Below, piece after piece: positions 7,520 through 15,576 of a DNA stretch of 16,894 nucleotides. Source of the DNA: an uncultured Ruminococcus sp. (GTDB lineage: Bacteria; Bacillota; Clostridia; Oscillospirales; Ruminococcaceae); NCBI GenBank assembly GCA_902783235.1, contig CACZQG010000286.1:1-16894 (forward strand), read 5' to 3'. Made by a program: the position numbers and the translations under genes. A model generated the notes under the pieces. The model ran no database searches and was not told where the DNA came from. It saw nothing but the letters and a program-made list of their open reading frames with translations. Position 1 is the first letter of the stretch; the number at the start of each line of letters is the position of its first letter.

Positions 7520-8437
7520 ATGAAAATATCCGTAGTAATGACCACCTATAACGGTGAAAGATACCTGATAGAACAGTTGGATTCATTGAGAACACAGACA
7601 CGAAAGCCTGATGAGGTGATAATTTGTGATGACGGTTCCACAGACAGTACAAACAGATATATTGACAAGTATATCCGGGACTACAGACTTATCAACTGGA
7701 AGCATATAAAAAACAAGGAAAACAAGGGCTGGAAAAAGAATTTCATAGATGCAATAGATATGGCATCGGGAGAGCTTATTTTTACCTGCGATCAGGATGA
7801 TATATGGTACAGGTATAAGCTGGAGCTTATGGAGGACATTATGAGCAAAAAGAAGAAAATAGATCTTCTTTGCTCGACCTATGATCTGGAATATGAGCCA
7901 AAGGAAAAAAAGCCCTCCACTGTAACAGTCAGACGATACCGATTCAAAAAGGATTTCATGTTTGTAAGAAGTCCGGGATGCGTTTTTTGCTTCAGAAAGT
8001 CTCATTTTGATGATATAAAGGATGATTGGTATAAGGATTATCCCCATGATGCACTGCTTTGGAGATATGCTCTTCTTAAGGATTCTCTGTACATGGTATA
8101 TGAGCCGCTTATATATTACCGCCGCCATGATGCAACAGCTACCGGCAGAGAGGTGAGAACGGCACAGACAAAGATAACATCTATGACCTATTATCTTGAA
8201 GCAATAAAACGTTTAAAGAAATATGTGAAAAAGCATCCCGAATATGTATCGGGAGATAAGGAATACAAAAACGAATATATAAAGAAATGCCGTGAGTGGG
8301 CTTCCATAAGACGTCTGTATCTCAAAACAGGTAAGACGGCTCTCTGGGCAAAGCTGTGGAGCTACAGGGATTATTATTTTAATACCAAGTCATATCTGGC
8401 AGATCTTTATATGGCTAACAAAAAGAAGCGGCGCTGA
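7520..8437 (+). CDS. Glycosyltransferase family 2 (GT-A), possible rhamnosyltransferase
   Basis: Inverting-type GT-A transferase that likely adds one sugar to the repeat unit. I place the start at the second ATG (7520; 305 residues) because AAAGAGG (7507-7512 and neighbours) is 7 nt upstream of it but only about 1 nt from the first ATG at 7514. The protein opens MKISVVMTTYNGERYLIEQL, with the nucleotide-binding ICDDGSTDST (35-44) and a DQDDIWYRYKLE block (91-102) in the DXD position. The DQDDIW variant is common in rhamnosyltransferases, and the operon makes dTDP-rhamnose, so rhamnose is a plausible donor (inference). The Lys/Arg-rich C-terminus may touch the membrane. Its TGA is 2 nt before the wzy ATG. 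Confidence 0.88.
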   Translation: MKISVVMTTYNGERYLIEQLDSLRTQTRKPDEVIICDDGSTDSTNRYIDKYIRDYRLINWKHIKNKENKGWKKNFIDAIDMASGELIFTCDQDDIWYRYKLELMEDIMSKKKKIDLLCSTYDLEYEPKEKKPSTVTVRRYRFKKDFMFVRSPGCVFCFRKSHFDDIKDDWYKDYPHDALLWRYALLKDSLYMVYEPLIYYRRHDATATGREVRTAQTKITSMTYYLEAIKRLKKYVKKHPEYVSGDKEYKNEYIKKCREWASIRRLYLKTGKTALWAKLWSYRDYYFNTKSYLADLYMANKKKRR

Positions 8438-8439
8438 CC

Positions 8440-9579
8440 ATGAAGATAAAGACCACATATAAGCTGGGGGAGCTGTGCTTTTATATTTTTCTGTTTCTGA
8501 TAATGATATATTATGCTTTCAGAAAGACTACCCTGAACTATGAGGTATTGAATTTCACTCTGATACTTGCAATACCCTTTGTAATGGTAAAGCTGGTGCT
8601 GGAAAAATATTCCCTAAAGGAATTTATCTGTATGGGAGTACTGGCGGTGCTGGGAGGGATATCAGCGGTGCTGATCGGAAATACCTCCATACTGGTGTCG
8701 TTTTTTATTGTTCTGGGCATGAAGAATACAGACTATATGACTGCATTGAAAATAGTGTTCTATATACGTCTTGTAAGCTGTATCATGATACTTATAGGTG
8801 CTTTTACGGGACTTGTGGATAATCTGGAATTTATCCGTGAGGAGGGAACAGGACAGGTAAGAAAGGCTATGGGATATGCTCACCCGAATACCTTCGGTAT
8901 ATACTGCTTTGATATAATATCCTTATGGTTTATACTTTACGGCAGAAAAAAATGGAAAATAAAGCTGCTTGCGGCTCTGGGAATAAATGTATTCTCCTTT
9001 ATGATGACCAACAGCCGCACCTCGTTCCTTTTGAATCTGTTTTATCTGGCAATGGTATTGCTGGTAAATCTTATGAAGGACAGAAAAAAGCTCAGGCTCA
9101 TGGCAAAGCTTTCATTTCCCTTCTGTCTGGGTATCAATCTGCTTATGCCCCTTATACTCGGCAGCGATATAGGACAGAAGCTGGATAAGATGCTCAGCTA
9201 CAGAATAAGACTCTCGGAAAGCTTTATCCGTGTTTACGGTATATCCCCCTTTGGAAAAAAGATCGCCAACTCGGTAAGCTCGGCGTATTACTGGCATCTG
9301 GATTCCGGGTATCTGAATCTGTTTATACAGTTCGGGTTTATAATAGGGCTGATCTGCCTTATACTTTATTATCATTCGGGAAAAATGGAATACAGCAACA
9401 AATATATTTATGCTGCCATAATAGGCTTTTCCTTTTACGGAATTATCGAGGATGTAATGAGCTCCTTCCTTTTCAATTACCTGTGGATAATACTGGGAGC
9501 TGCATTTTATGATATGCTGGGAAGCCCACAGACTAATATACAGAAAAAAATCAATGGATTATTGGAGGACAGTCTATGA
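8440..9579 (+). CDS. wzy: Wzy-type O-antigen/EPS polymerase (integral membrane)
   Basis: Probable polymerase that joins flipped lipid-linked repeat units at the outer face of the membrane. The 379 residues are strongly hydrophobic, with about 10-11 predicted membrane spans, for example near 13-26, 38-53, 63-93, 105-124, 152-166, 174-190, 222-240, 292-311 and 323-356. Family-like landmarks are RKAMGYAHPNTFG (141-153), SRTSF (192-196) and GISPFGKKI followed by DSGYLNLFIQFG (267-299), the usual periplasm-side loop in this superfamily. Wzy proteins diverge greatly, so the call rests on topology, these motifs and the presence of wzx and glycosyltransferases nearby. A WaaL-type O-antigen ligase is the main alternative but less likely in a Gram-positive. 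It overlaps rfbB by ATGA. Confidence 0.85.
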   Translation: MKIKTTYKLGELCFYIFLFLIMIYYAFRKTTLNYEVLNFTLILAIPFVMVKLVLEKYSLKEFICMGVLAVLGGISAVLIGNTSILVSFFIVLGMKNTDYMTALKIVFYIRLVSCIMILIGAFTGLVDNLEFIREEGTGQVRKAMGYAHPNTFGIYCFDIISLWFILYGRKKWKIKLLAALGINVFSFMMTNSRTSFLLNLFYLAMVLLVNLMKDRKKLRLMAKLSFPFCLGINLLMPLILGSDIGQKLDKMLSYRIRLSESFIRVYGISPFGKKIANSVSSAYYWHLDSGYLNLFIQFGFIIGLICLILYYHSGKMEYSNKYIYAAIIGFSFYGIIEDVMSSFLFNYLWIILGAAFYDMLGSPQTNIQKKINGLLEDSL

Positions 9580-10604
9580 CTATCATAGTAACAGGCGGAG
9601 CAGGCTTTATCGGCTCTAACTTTTTATTTCATATGCTGGGAAAATATGAGAACTACAGGATGATATGTGTGGACAAGCTGACCTATGCAGGAAATCTTTC
9701 CACCTTAGAGCCGATAATGGATAATAAGAATTTCAGGTTTGTGAAGCTGGATATCTGCGACAGAGAGGGAGTATATTCCCTCTTTCAGGAGGAAAAGCCG
9801 GATATGGTGGTGAATTTTGCGGCAGAAAGCCATGTTGACCGCTCTATTGAAGATCCGGAGATATTTCTGAAAACAAATATCATGGGTACCGCTGTACTCA
9901 TGGACGCCTGCAGAAAGTACGGCATAAAGCGTTATCATCAGGTATCCACCGATGAGGTGTACGGAGACCTGCCTCTTGACAGACCAGATCTTTTCTTTAC
10001 GGAGCAAACACCTATCCACACATCCAGTCCTTACAGCAGCTCAAAGGCAGGGGCAGATCTTCTTGTTCTTGCGTATCACAGGACCTATGGACTGCCTGTT
10101 ACTGTATCACGCTGCTCAAATAACTACGGTCCCTATCATTTCCCGGAAAAGCTGATCCCTCTTATGATAGCCAATGCACTGGCTGATAAGCCGCTGCCTG
10201 TCTACGGAAAGGGAGAAAATGTCCGTGACTGGCTATATGTTGAGGATCACTGCAAGGCTATAGATCTTATCATACACAAGGGCAGGGAAGGTGAGGTCTA
10301 CAACGTAGGCGGTCATAATGAAATGAAAAATATTGACATAGTAAAGCTTATATGCAAGGAGCTGAATAAGCCGGAAAGCCTTATAACCTTTGTGGCAGAC
10401 AGAAAGGGACATGATATGCGCTATGCTATAGATCCCACGAAAATACACAGTGAACTGGGCTGGCTGCCGGAAACAAAATTTGAAGATGGCATAAAGAAAA
10501 CTATCAGGTGGTATCTGGACAATAAGAAATGGTGGGAGGATATTATTTCCCGAGATTATCAGAGCTACTATGAAAAAATGTACGGAAACAGAGGGGAAGC
10601 CTGA
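9576..10604 (+). CDS. rfbB: dTDP-glucose 4,6-dehydratase
   Basis: Oxidises and dehydrates dTDP-glucose to dTDP-4-keto-6-deoxyglucose, the second rhamnose step, using bound NAD+. The 342 residues form an extended SDR enzyme. They show TGGAGFIGSNF (6-16) for NAD+ binding, DKLTYAGNL (33-41), ESHVDRSIEDP (84-94), STDEVYGDL (124-132) with the catalytic Asp-Glu pair, and the YSSSK catalytic site (Y153, K157). RCSNNYGPYHFPEKL further on is the standard substrate-binding segment. The ATG overlaps the wzy stop by 4 nt (ATGA), with GGAGG (9564-9568) 7 nt upstream inside wzy. rfbD and rfbC follow directly. Confidence 0.97.
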   Translation: MTIIVTGGAGFIGSNFLFHMLGKYENYRMICVDKLTYAGNLSTLEPIMDNKNFRFVKLDICDREGVYSLFQEEKPDMVVNFAAESHVDRSIEDPEIFLKTNIMGTAVLMDACRKYGIKRYHQVSTDEVYGDLPLDRPDLFFTEQTPIHTSSPYSSSKAGADLLVLAYHRTYGLPVTVSRCSNNYGPYHFPEKLIPLMIANALADKPLPVYGKGENVRDWLYVEDHCKAIDLIIHKGREGEVYNVGGHNEMKNIDIVKLICKELNKPESLITFVADRKGHDMRYAIDPTKIHSELGWLPETKFEDGIKKTIRWYLDNKKWWEDIISRDYQSYYEKMYGNRGEA

Positions 10605-10607
10605 CCT

Positions 10608-11495
10608 ATGAAGGTATTTGTTACGGGAGCGATGGGACAGCTGGGCAGTGACCTGACAGAGGAGCTTCTGAAAAGAGGTCATGAAGTGACAGCCAGTGAT
10701 ATTTCCGATAGCTGCTCCTATGAATGTGAATATATAAAGCTGGATATAACAGATGAAAGGGCTGTAATGCAGGCAATAGAAAAAGCAGCCCCTGATGCGG
10801 TAATACACTGTGCTGCATGGACAGCGGTAGATGCTGCGGAGGATCCCGAAAACAGAGATAAGGTGGCGGCAGTAAATGCCGGGGCAACAGAGTATATTGC
10901 AAGAGCTTGCAGGAGCGTGGGTGCCAAAATGATATATCTTTCCACCGATTATGTTTTCGGCGGTGAGGGTGAACAGCCCTGGCAGCCGGATGACAGATCC
11001 TTTGCTCCCCTGAATTTCTATGGGAAAACAAAGCTCATGGGAGAAAAGGCAGTAGCCGGAATACTGGATAGATACTTTATAGTCCGTATTTCCTGGGTGT
11101 TCGGCAAAAACGGAAACAACTTTGTAAAGACTATGCTGAAGGTGGGAAAAAATCACGACACGGTAAGAGTGGTAACGGATCAGATAGGTACCCCTACCTA
11201 TACTCCCGATCTGGCAAGGCTTCTTTGTGATATGGCAGCAAGCGAAAAATACGGCTTTTATCATGCTTCCAATGAAGGAGGCTATATAAGCTGGTTTGAC
11301 TTTACAAATGAGATATACAGGCAGTCGGGATATAAGACGCAGGTGCTTCCCGTTACCACGGAGGAGTACGGTCTGTCCGCTGCAAAGCGTCCCTTTAATT
11401 CACGCCTTGACAAATCAAAGCTGAGTGAAATGGGATTTATGCCCCTTCCTCACTGGAAGGATGCACTTTCAAGATATTTAAAGGAGATAGTTTAA
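10608..11495 (+). CDS. rfbD: dTDP-4-dehydrorhamnose reductase
   Basis: NAD(P)H-dependent last step of dTDP-L-rhamnose synthesis. The 295 residues match RmlD. They carry the TGAMGQLGSDL dinucleotide loop (6-16), HCAAWTAVDAAEDP (67-80), STDYVFGG (112-119) and the catalytic Y138-x3-K142 in YGKTK. RISWVFGKNGNNFVKTML and DQIGTPTYTPDLA follow, both diagnostic of the family. The ATG is 3 nt after the rfbB stop. GAGGGG (10591-10596) about 11 nt upstream serves as ribosome binding site and also codes for the end of RfbB. The order B-D-C places reductase before epimerase, unlike the common A-C-B-D arrangement. Confidence 0.96.
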   Translation: MKVFVTGAMGQLGSDLTEELLKRGHEVTASDISDSCSYECEYIKLDITDERAVMQAIEKAAPDAVIHCAAWTAVDAAEDPENRDKVAAVNAGATEYIARACRSVGAKMIYLSTDYVFGGEGEQPWQPDDRSFAPLNFYGKTKLMGEKAVAGILDRYFIVRISWVFGKNGNNFVKTMLKVGKNHDTVRVVTDQIGTPTYTPDLARLLCDMAASEKYGFYHASNEGGYISWFDFTNEIYRQSGYKTQVLPVTTEEYGLSAAKRPFNSRLDKSKLSEMGFMPLPHWKDALSRYLKEIV

Positions 11496-11498
11496 ACA

Positions 11499-12110
11499 AT
11501 GGGACAGGTAACTGTTGAAAAAAACGTGGGAGGAATAGAAGGTCTGTGTGTAATAACACCACAGGTACACGGTGATGAGCGTGGCTGGTTCATGGAAACA
11601 TATAACAGCCGTGAGCTGAAGGAAGCCGGCATCAATAGGGAATTTGTTCAGGATAATCAGTCCATGTCGGTAAAGGGTGTGCTGAGAGGGCTTCACTTTC
11701 AGATCAACTATCCCCAGTGCAAGCTGGTAAGAGCTGTGAGGGGAAGGGTCTTTGATGTGGCGGTAGATATGAGAGACGGATCCCCTACCTTTGGAAGGTG
11801 GTATGGTATCATACTTACCGAGGAAAACAAAAAGCAGCTTCTTATCCCGGAAAATTTTGCTCACGGTTTTCTGGTGCTGTCTGACAGTGCGGAATTCTGC
11901 TATAAGGTAACTGATTACTGGCATCCCAATGATGAGGGAGGTATCGCCTGGAACGATCCTGATATAGGCATAGACTGGGGGCTTGCGGGTGAGTACAGAG
12001 GCAGTGCCCAAAGCGACGGCTATACCATGGAGGATGGCACCTCCATTATAATGAGTGAAAAAGACAAATTGTGGAAAACTCTGAAGGAAATCAAAAATGA
12101 CAAGTTTTGA
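11499..12110 (+). CDS. rfbC: dTDP-4-dehydrorhamnose 3,5-epimerase
   Basis: Cupin-fold epimerase converting dTDP-4-keto-6-deoxyglucose to dTDP-4-keto-L-rhamnose, the third pathway step. The 203 residues are slightly longer than the usual 180-190, owing to a C-terminal tail. Motifs are HGDERGWFMETY (24-35), QDNQSMS, VLRGLHFQ (61-68) with H66 as the probable base, FDVAVDMRDGSPTFG (85-99) and PENFAHGFLVLSD (117-129). CYKVTDYWHP (134-143) holds Y135, the likely catalytic acid. AAGGAG at 11481-11486 lies 12 nt upstream of the ATG. The gene's 3' end overlaps the next glycosyltransferase by 14 nt. Confidence 0.95.
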   Translation: MGQVTVEKNVGGIEGLCVITPQVHGDERGWFMETYNSRELKEAGINREFVQDNQSMSVKGVLRGLHFQINYPQCKLVRAVRGRVFDVAVDMRDGSPTFGRWYGIILTEENKKQLLIPENFAHGFLVLSDSAEFCYKVTDYWHPNDEGGIAWNDPDIGIDWGLAGEYRGSAQSDGYTMEDGTSIIMSEKDKLWKTLKEIKNDKF

Positions 12111-13038
12111 AATTACGGTTATAATCGCTTCCTATAATTTTAACTATCAGAAGCTTATGAGCACATTAAAATCAGTGGTCATGCAAAGAGATGTAGATCT
12201 TGAAATAATTATAGCGGATGACGGCTCACAGGATGCGGATTATTCGGAAGCAGAAAGATATATTCATGAAATAGGCTATGAAAGCTTTTTTATAGTGAAA
12301 AACAAGGTAAATCAGGGAACAGTAAAAAACCTTCTTAGCGGACTGAAAAGGGCAAGGGGCAAGTATGTATATATGACCTTTCCCGGAGATATACTTTTTG
12401 ATGATCTTGTACTGCATGATTTTTACGAGTATGCAGAGGAAAACAACAGTAAGGTCCTGTTCGGCGATGCGGTGTATTACAGCAATGATGATGAACTGAG
12501 ACTGTATACCGATAAAAGTGCGCCGCTGCGCCCCTTCTGCTACATACCCGAAAGGAACCGTAATTTCAAGAAAACAGCCTTCTATTTCGGGGGGTATATA
12601 CTGGGTGCGTCATTTTTCCGTGAGACCGAGACCGCTAAAAGGTATTTTTCCATGATAGAGGACTGCTGCAAATATGCCGAAGACAATACAACAACGGCAT
12701 TTATGCTGGCTGATGGTATTGATGTGGAGTATTTTTCAAGAAATATGATATGGTATGAGTACAGCGGCGATATTTCTTCATCAAAAGAAAATGAGTGGAG
12801 AGAGGTCCTTGAGGCGGATTTTAAAAAATGCTTTGAAAAGCTTAAAGAGCATTATCCGGAGGATAAGATAATAGATACAGCCTATGAAAAACAGGTAAAA
12901 CAAAAGGGAACCCTTTCACTTATAATAAAGCATCCTCTGGTGCTTTTTAATGCGTTGAGATACAGAATGATGAACAAGCGCAGAGTCAATTATACCGATG
13001 CTGACAGATCCAGGCTGGAAAAGCTTTTGAAGGTATGA
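12097..13038 (+). CDS. Glycosyltransferase family 2 (GT-A) with an atypical DXD region
   Basis: Probable repeat-unit glycosyltransferase of 313 residues. The N-terminus FEITVIIASYNFNYQKL and IIIADDGSQDADYSE (37-51) are classical GT2 features for nucleotide binding. Where most GT2 enzymes have a D-x-D or DDD triad after GKYV, this protein reads YMTFPGDILFDDL (92-104). The metal site is therefore PGD, a variant seen in some subfamilies, and D98 would be the key residue. The 14-nt overlap with rfbC and an AAGGA site (12084-12088) 8 nt upstream fix the start at 12097. Downstream lies the 79-nt gap with a tandem repeat. Donor and linkage unknown; activity is likely but the unusual site leaves some doubt. 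Confidence 0.82.
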   Translation: MTSFEITVIIASYNFNYQKLMSTLKSVVMQRDVDLEIIIADDGSQDADYSEAERYIHEIGYESFFIVKNKVNQGTVKNLLSGLKRARGKYVYMTFPGDILFDDLVLHDFYEYAEENNSKVLFGDAVYYSNDDELRLYTDKSAPLRPFCYIPERNRNFKKTAFYFGGYILGASFFRETETAKRYFSMIEDCCKYAEDNTTTAFMLADGIDVEYFSRNMIWYEYSGDISSSKENEWREVLEADFKKCFEKLKEHYPEDKIIDTAYEKQVKQKGTLSLIIKHPLVLFNALRYRMMNKRRVNYTDADRSRLEKLLKV

Positions 13039-13118
13039 CCATAAGGAGCAGGGCACCGGGGAGCGCCTTAAATCACAGATCAGCCTTAAATCACAGATCA
13101 AAGGAGGATATATTCTGA
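13035..13118 (+). CDS. 27-codon micro-ORF bridging two glycosyltransferase genes (uncertain)
   Basis: An open frame starts at ATG 13035, overlapping the TGA of the preceding GT2 as ATGA. It runs 27 codons and stops with a TGA whose last base begins the next gene's ATG (TGATG). The predicted peptide is basic and contains SALNHR twice in tandem, because an in-frame 18-bp duplication makes exactly six codons. It lacks a well-spaced ribosome binding site (GAAGG is only 1 nt before the ATG), so any translation would need reinitiation. It could be a real leader or coupling peptide, or an accidental open frame in a short recombination scar. I recognise no homologue. Confidence 0.25.
   Translation: MTIRSRAPGSALNHRSALNHRSKEDIF
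13065..13100. repeat. Perfect 18-bp tandem direct repeat, two copies
   Basis: GCCTTAAATCACAGATCA occurs at 13065-13082 and again at 13083-13100 with no mismatch and no spacer. The second copy abuts the AAAGGAGG ribosome binding site of the next gene. The unit is a multiple of three, so copy-number change would leave the overlapping micro-ORF in frame. It probably arose by a slipped-strand duplication. Confidence 0.9.
13100..13107 (+). promoter_or_regulatory. Strong ribosome binding site after the tandem repeat
   Basis: AAAGGAGG lies 10 nt before ATG 13118 and supports that start over the in-frame ATG at 13130. It is the best site inside the operon, so this gene could be translated independently of its upstream neighbour. 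Confidence 0.75.
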
Positions 13119-14059
13119 TGGATGATGTCATGGTAAGTATTCTTGTGCCGACCTATGGGCAGGAAAAATACATTGCCCGGACGCTGGACAGCATACTTAT
13201 GCAAAAGACACGTTATACTCAGGAAATACTTGTGGGAGAGGACGCTTCTCCCGATGGTACAAGAGCCATACTTAAAGAATACGAAAAAAAATATCCCGGT
13301 AGGTTTACCATGATCTACAGGGATGTGAATATGCGTCAGACAGATAAAAGCAATATAAGAGACCTTCGTGAACGTGCTCACGGTAAATATTTAATAACCC
13401 TGGAGGGAGATGATTTCTGGCTTTCGGAGGATAAGCTGGAAAAACAGATAAGCTTTCTTGAAGCTCATCCGGAATACATTGCCGCTGCACACAGATGCGT
13501 GGTAGTAGGGGAGGATTCGCAGCCTAACGGGGAACACTATCCTGAATGTATTGACAGTGAGTATACCCTAAGACACTATCTTTATAATATAATGCCGGGT
13601 CAGCTTGCTACGGTTATGACCAGAAATTACATTAAATATCCTCTTTTTGATACATCTATACTTGAAAAGAAGCTTTCTCCGGGGGACAGGCTTTTGTATT
13701 TCGCACTGATAACTCATGGAAGGATACATTGTATGCCTGAGCAGATGAGCGCATACAGACACGTTAAAAAAAATGGCACCAGCTTTAGTGCAAATTATTC
13801 CTATACCTTTGGAAAAGAAGAACACTGGGCTTATGAGCTTATGAAGTATGCAGCCGGAACAGGAGATAAAAAAGCTGTTAAGTATACCGAGTCTGTTTAT
13901 GTCTCAAATCTGATACACGCCTTAAAGCTTAAAAAAATAAGCTTTTCGGAATTTTTAAAATATTACAAAAATGTAAAGCATAAGAATACAGCGTTATATT
14001 TATGTATCAGGAAGATAATTTTCAGTAAGACAACATTCAGGAAAATGTATAAAAAATGA
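13118..14059 (+). CDS. Glycosyltransferase family 2 (GT-A)
   Basis: Probable repeat-unit glycosyltransferase of 313 residues. Its N-terminus VSILVPTYGQEKYIARTLDSIL is a standard GT2 start. LVGEDASPDGT (38-48) replaces the commoner DDGS with an ED pair, as in a known GT2 subgroup, and TLEGDDFWLSEDKLEKQ (94-110) is a well-formed DXD block. The middle part, with MPEQMSAYRHVKKNGTS, resembles the acceptor-side region of capsule transferases. The C-terminal 60 residues are Lys-rich and their DNA is visibly more A/T-rich than the rfb genes, in line with foreign origin of this part of the locus (inference). The gene follows a 79-nt gap and is itself followed by a 41-nt gap. Sugar specificity unknown. 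Confidence 0.88.
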   Translation: MDDVMVSILVPTYGQEKYIARTLDSILMQKTRYTQEILVGEDASPDGTRAILKEYEKKYPGRFTMIYRDVNMRQTDKSNIRDLRERAHGKYLITLEGDDFWLSEDKLEKQISFLEAHPEYIAAAHRCVVVGEDSQPNGEHYPECIDSEYTLRHYLYNIMPGQLATVMTRNYIKYPLFDTSILEKKLSPGDRLLYFALITHGRIHCMPEQMSAYRHVKKNGTSFSANYSYTFGKEEHWAYELMKYAAGTGDKKAVKYTESVYVSNLIHALKLKKISFSEFLKYYKNVKHKNTALYLCIRKIIFSKTTFRKMYKK

Positions 14060-14100
14060 TGGTATATTTATTGATTTGATGGTTTACAGATAGGAGCGTT

Positions 14101-15576
14101 ATGAATACTAATTCAACCAAGCGTGTTGTTTTTTCAAATTTCCTGTGGCGGTTTGCTGAAAGAACAGGCGCACAGATCGTACAGTTTATTGTTTCAATTG
14201 TGCTTGCAAGAGTGCTGCTGCCTGAAGCATACGGCACTGTGGCACTGATGACGGTTTTTATACAGATATTGCAGGTGTTTGTTGACAGTGGTCTTGGCAA
14301 TGCACTTATACAGAAAAAGAATGCTGATAATATTGATTTTTCCACTGTATTTTACACAAATATCGCATTTTGTCTGATCCTGTATGCCCTTCTGTTTTTG
14401 GCTTCTCCGATCATTGCCTATTTTTATGAAGACCCGGCGCTTACGGCATATACAAGGGTACTGGGACTTACAGTTATCATATCAGGGGTGAAAAATGTTC
14501 AGCAGGCATATGTTTCAAGAAAGCTTCTTTTCAGGAGATTTTTCTTTGCGACCCTTACCGGTACTCTTACTGCTGCTGTAGTGGGTATTGCTCTTGCATA
14601 CTCCGGGGCAGGAGTATGGGCGCTTATTGCTCAGCAGATAACAAATCTGCTGGTCGATACCGTAATGCTGTGGATAACCGTAAAATGGAGACCTGACAGG
14701 GTCTTTTCAAAGGAGCGTCTTAAAGGGCTTTTTTCATACGGCTCTAAGCTTCTTATCTCGGCAATTATCGATACAGTGTATAATAACGTTCGGCAGCTTA
14801 TAATAGGAAAGCTGTATACCAAAAAGGATCTGGCGTATTATAATCAGGGAAAGCAGTTCCCGAATGTTGTAGTAACAAATATCAATACATCCATAGACAG
14901 CGTTCTGCTGTCGGTAATGTCGAAGGAGCAGGATCACAGAGAAAGTGTAAAGCAGATGACCAGAAGGGCTATCAAAACCAGCACATATATTATGGCACCC
15001 TTGATGATGGGACTCGCATTTTGCGGAGATACGGTAATAGAGCTTCTTCTGACTGAAAAATGGCTGTCTGCCGTACCGTTTATGCGTATATTCTGCATAA
15101 CCTATATGTTTTATCCGGTGCATACTGCAAATCTCAATGCAATAAAGGCAATGGGAAGAAGTGACCTGTTTTTGAAGCTGGAGATAATCAAAAAAGCAGT
15201 GGGACTTGCGGTTATGCTGACTACTATGTGGTTTGGCGTTATGATGATGGCTTACAGCCTGCTTTTTACAAGTATTGTAAGTCAGATAATAAATTCCTGG
15301 CCAAATAAAAAGCTGCTGGGCTACAGCTATTTTGAACAGCTCAAGGATCTTCTTCCGGGAATACTTCTTGCGGTGTTCATGGGGATATGCGTAATGCTTA
15401 TAGGATACATCCCGAATCTGCCTCTTATAGTTACCCTTGTTTTACAGATAGCTGTGGGCGGTGCAATTTATATCCTGCTGTCCAAGCTTTTGAAGCTGGA
15501 ATCCTTTGAATATATGCTGGAGCTTATAAAGGATTTTGTTTCCGGAAAAAAGGGAAAGGAAGAGAATGATATATGA
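14101..15576 (+). CDS. wzx: Wzx-type flippase, MOP superfamily
   Basis: Predicted to flip the lipid-linked repeat unit across the cytoplasmic membrane. The 491 residues have the size and hydrophobic pattern of a 12-14 span polysaccharide exporter. The N-terminal NFLWRFAERTGAQIVQFIVSIVLARVL-type stretch (about 14-40), LLPEAYGTVALM and GLGNALIQKK (65-74) closely resemble the WzxC/Polysacc_synt_3 branch. LAYYNQGKQFPN in the middle and a loop near LLTEKWLSAVPFMRI are also typical. A charged cytoplasmic tail ends the protein. AGGAG (14092-14096) is only 4 nt before the ATG, a short spacing. The last 4 nt overlap the ATP-grasp gene as ATGA. Substrate identity cannot be inferred beyond this operon's product. 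Confidence 0.92.
   Translation: MNTNSTKRVVFSNFLWRFAERTGAQIVQFIVSIVLARVLLPEAYGTVALMTVFIQILQVFVDSGLGNALIQKKNADNIDFSTVFYTNIAFCLILYALLFLASPIIAYFYEDPALTAYTRVLGLTVIISGVKNVQQAYVSRKLLFRRFFFATLTGTLTAAVVGIALAYSGAGVWALIAQQITNLLVDTVMLWITVKWRPDRVFSKERLKGLFSYGSKLLISAIIDTVYNNVRQLIIGKLYTKKDLAYYNQGKQFPNVVVTNINTSIDSVLLSVMSKEQDHRESVKQMTRRAIKTSTYIMAPLMMGLAFCGDTVIELLLTEKWLSAVPFMRIFCITYMFYPVHTANLNAIKAMGRSDLFLKLEIIKKAVGLAVMLTTMWFGVMMMAYSLLFTSIVSQIINSWPNKKLLGYSYFEQLKDLLPGILLAVFMGICVMLIGYIPNLPLIVTLVLQIAVGGAIYILLSKLLKLESFEYMLELIKDFVSGKKGKEENDI

Noticed and set aside
10233..11264. 343-codon open frame on the minus strand across rfbB and rfbD
   Set aside because: Long, but opposite two clear rml genes. The predicted protein is rich in Cys, His and Tyr with no motif, as expected from antisense reading of this codon usage.
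12916..13131. Minus-strand frame over the tandem repeat (LICDLR repeated)
   Set aside because: The repeat is in frame on both strands because its length is a multiple of three. This frame runs into the coding region of the GT2 gene and has no ribosome binding site.
14060..14100. Internal promoter before wzx
   Set aside because: TTTACA near 14083 is too close to the wzx start to have a -10 box at a proper distance. Nothing upstream makes a convincing pair.
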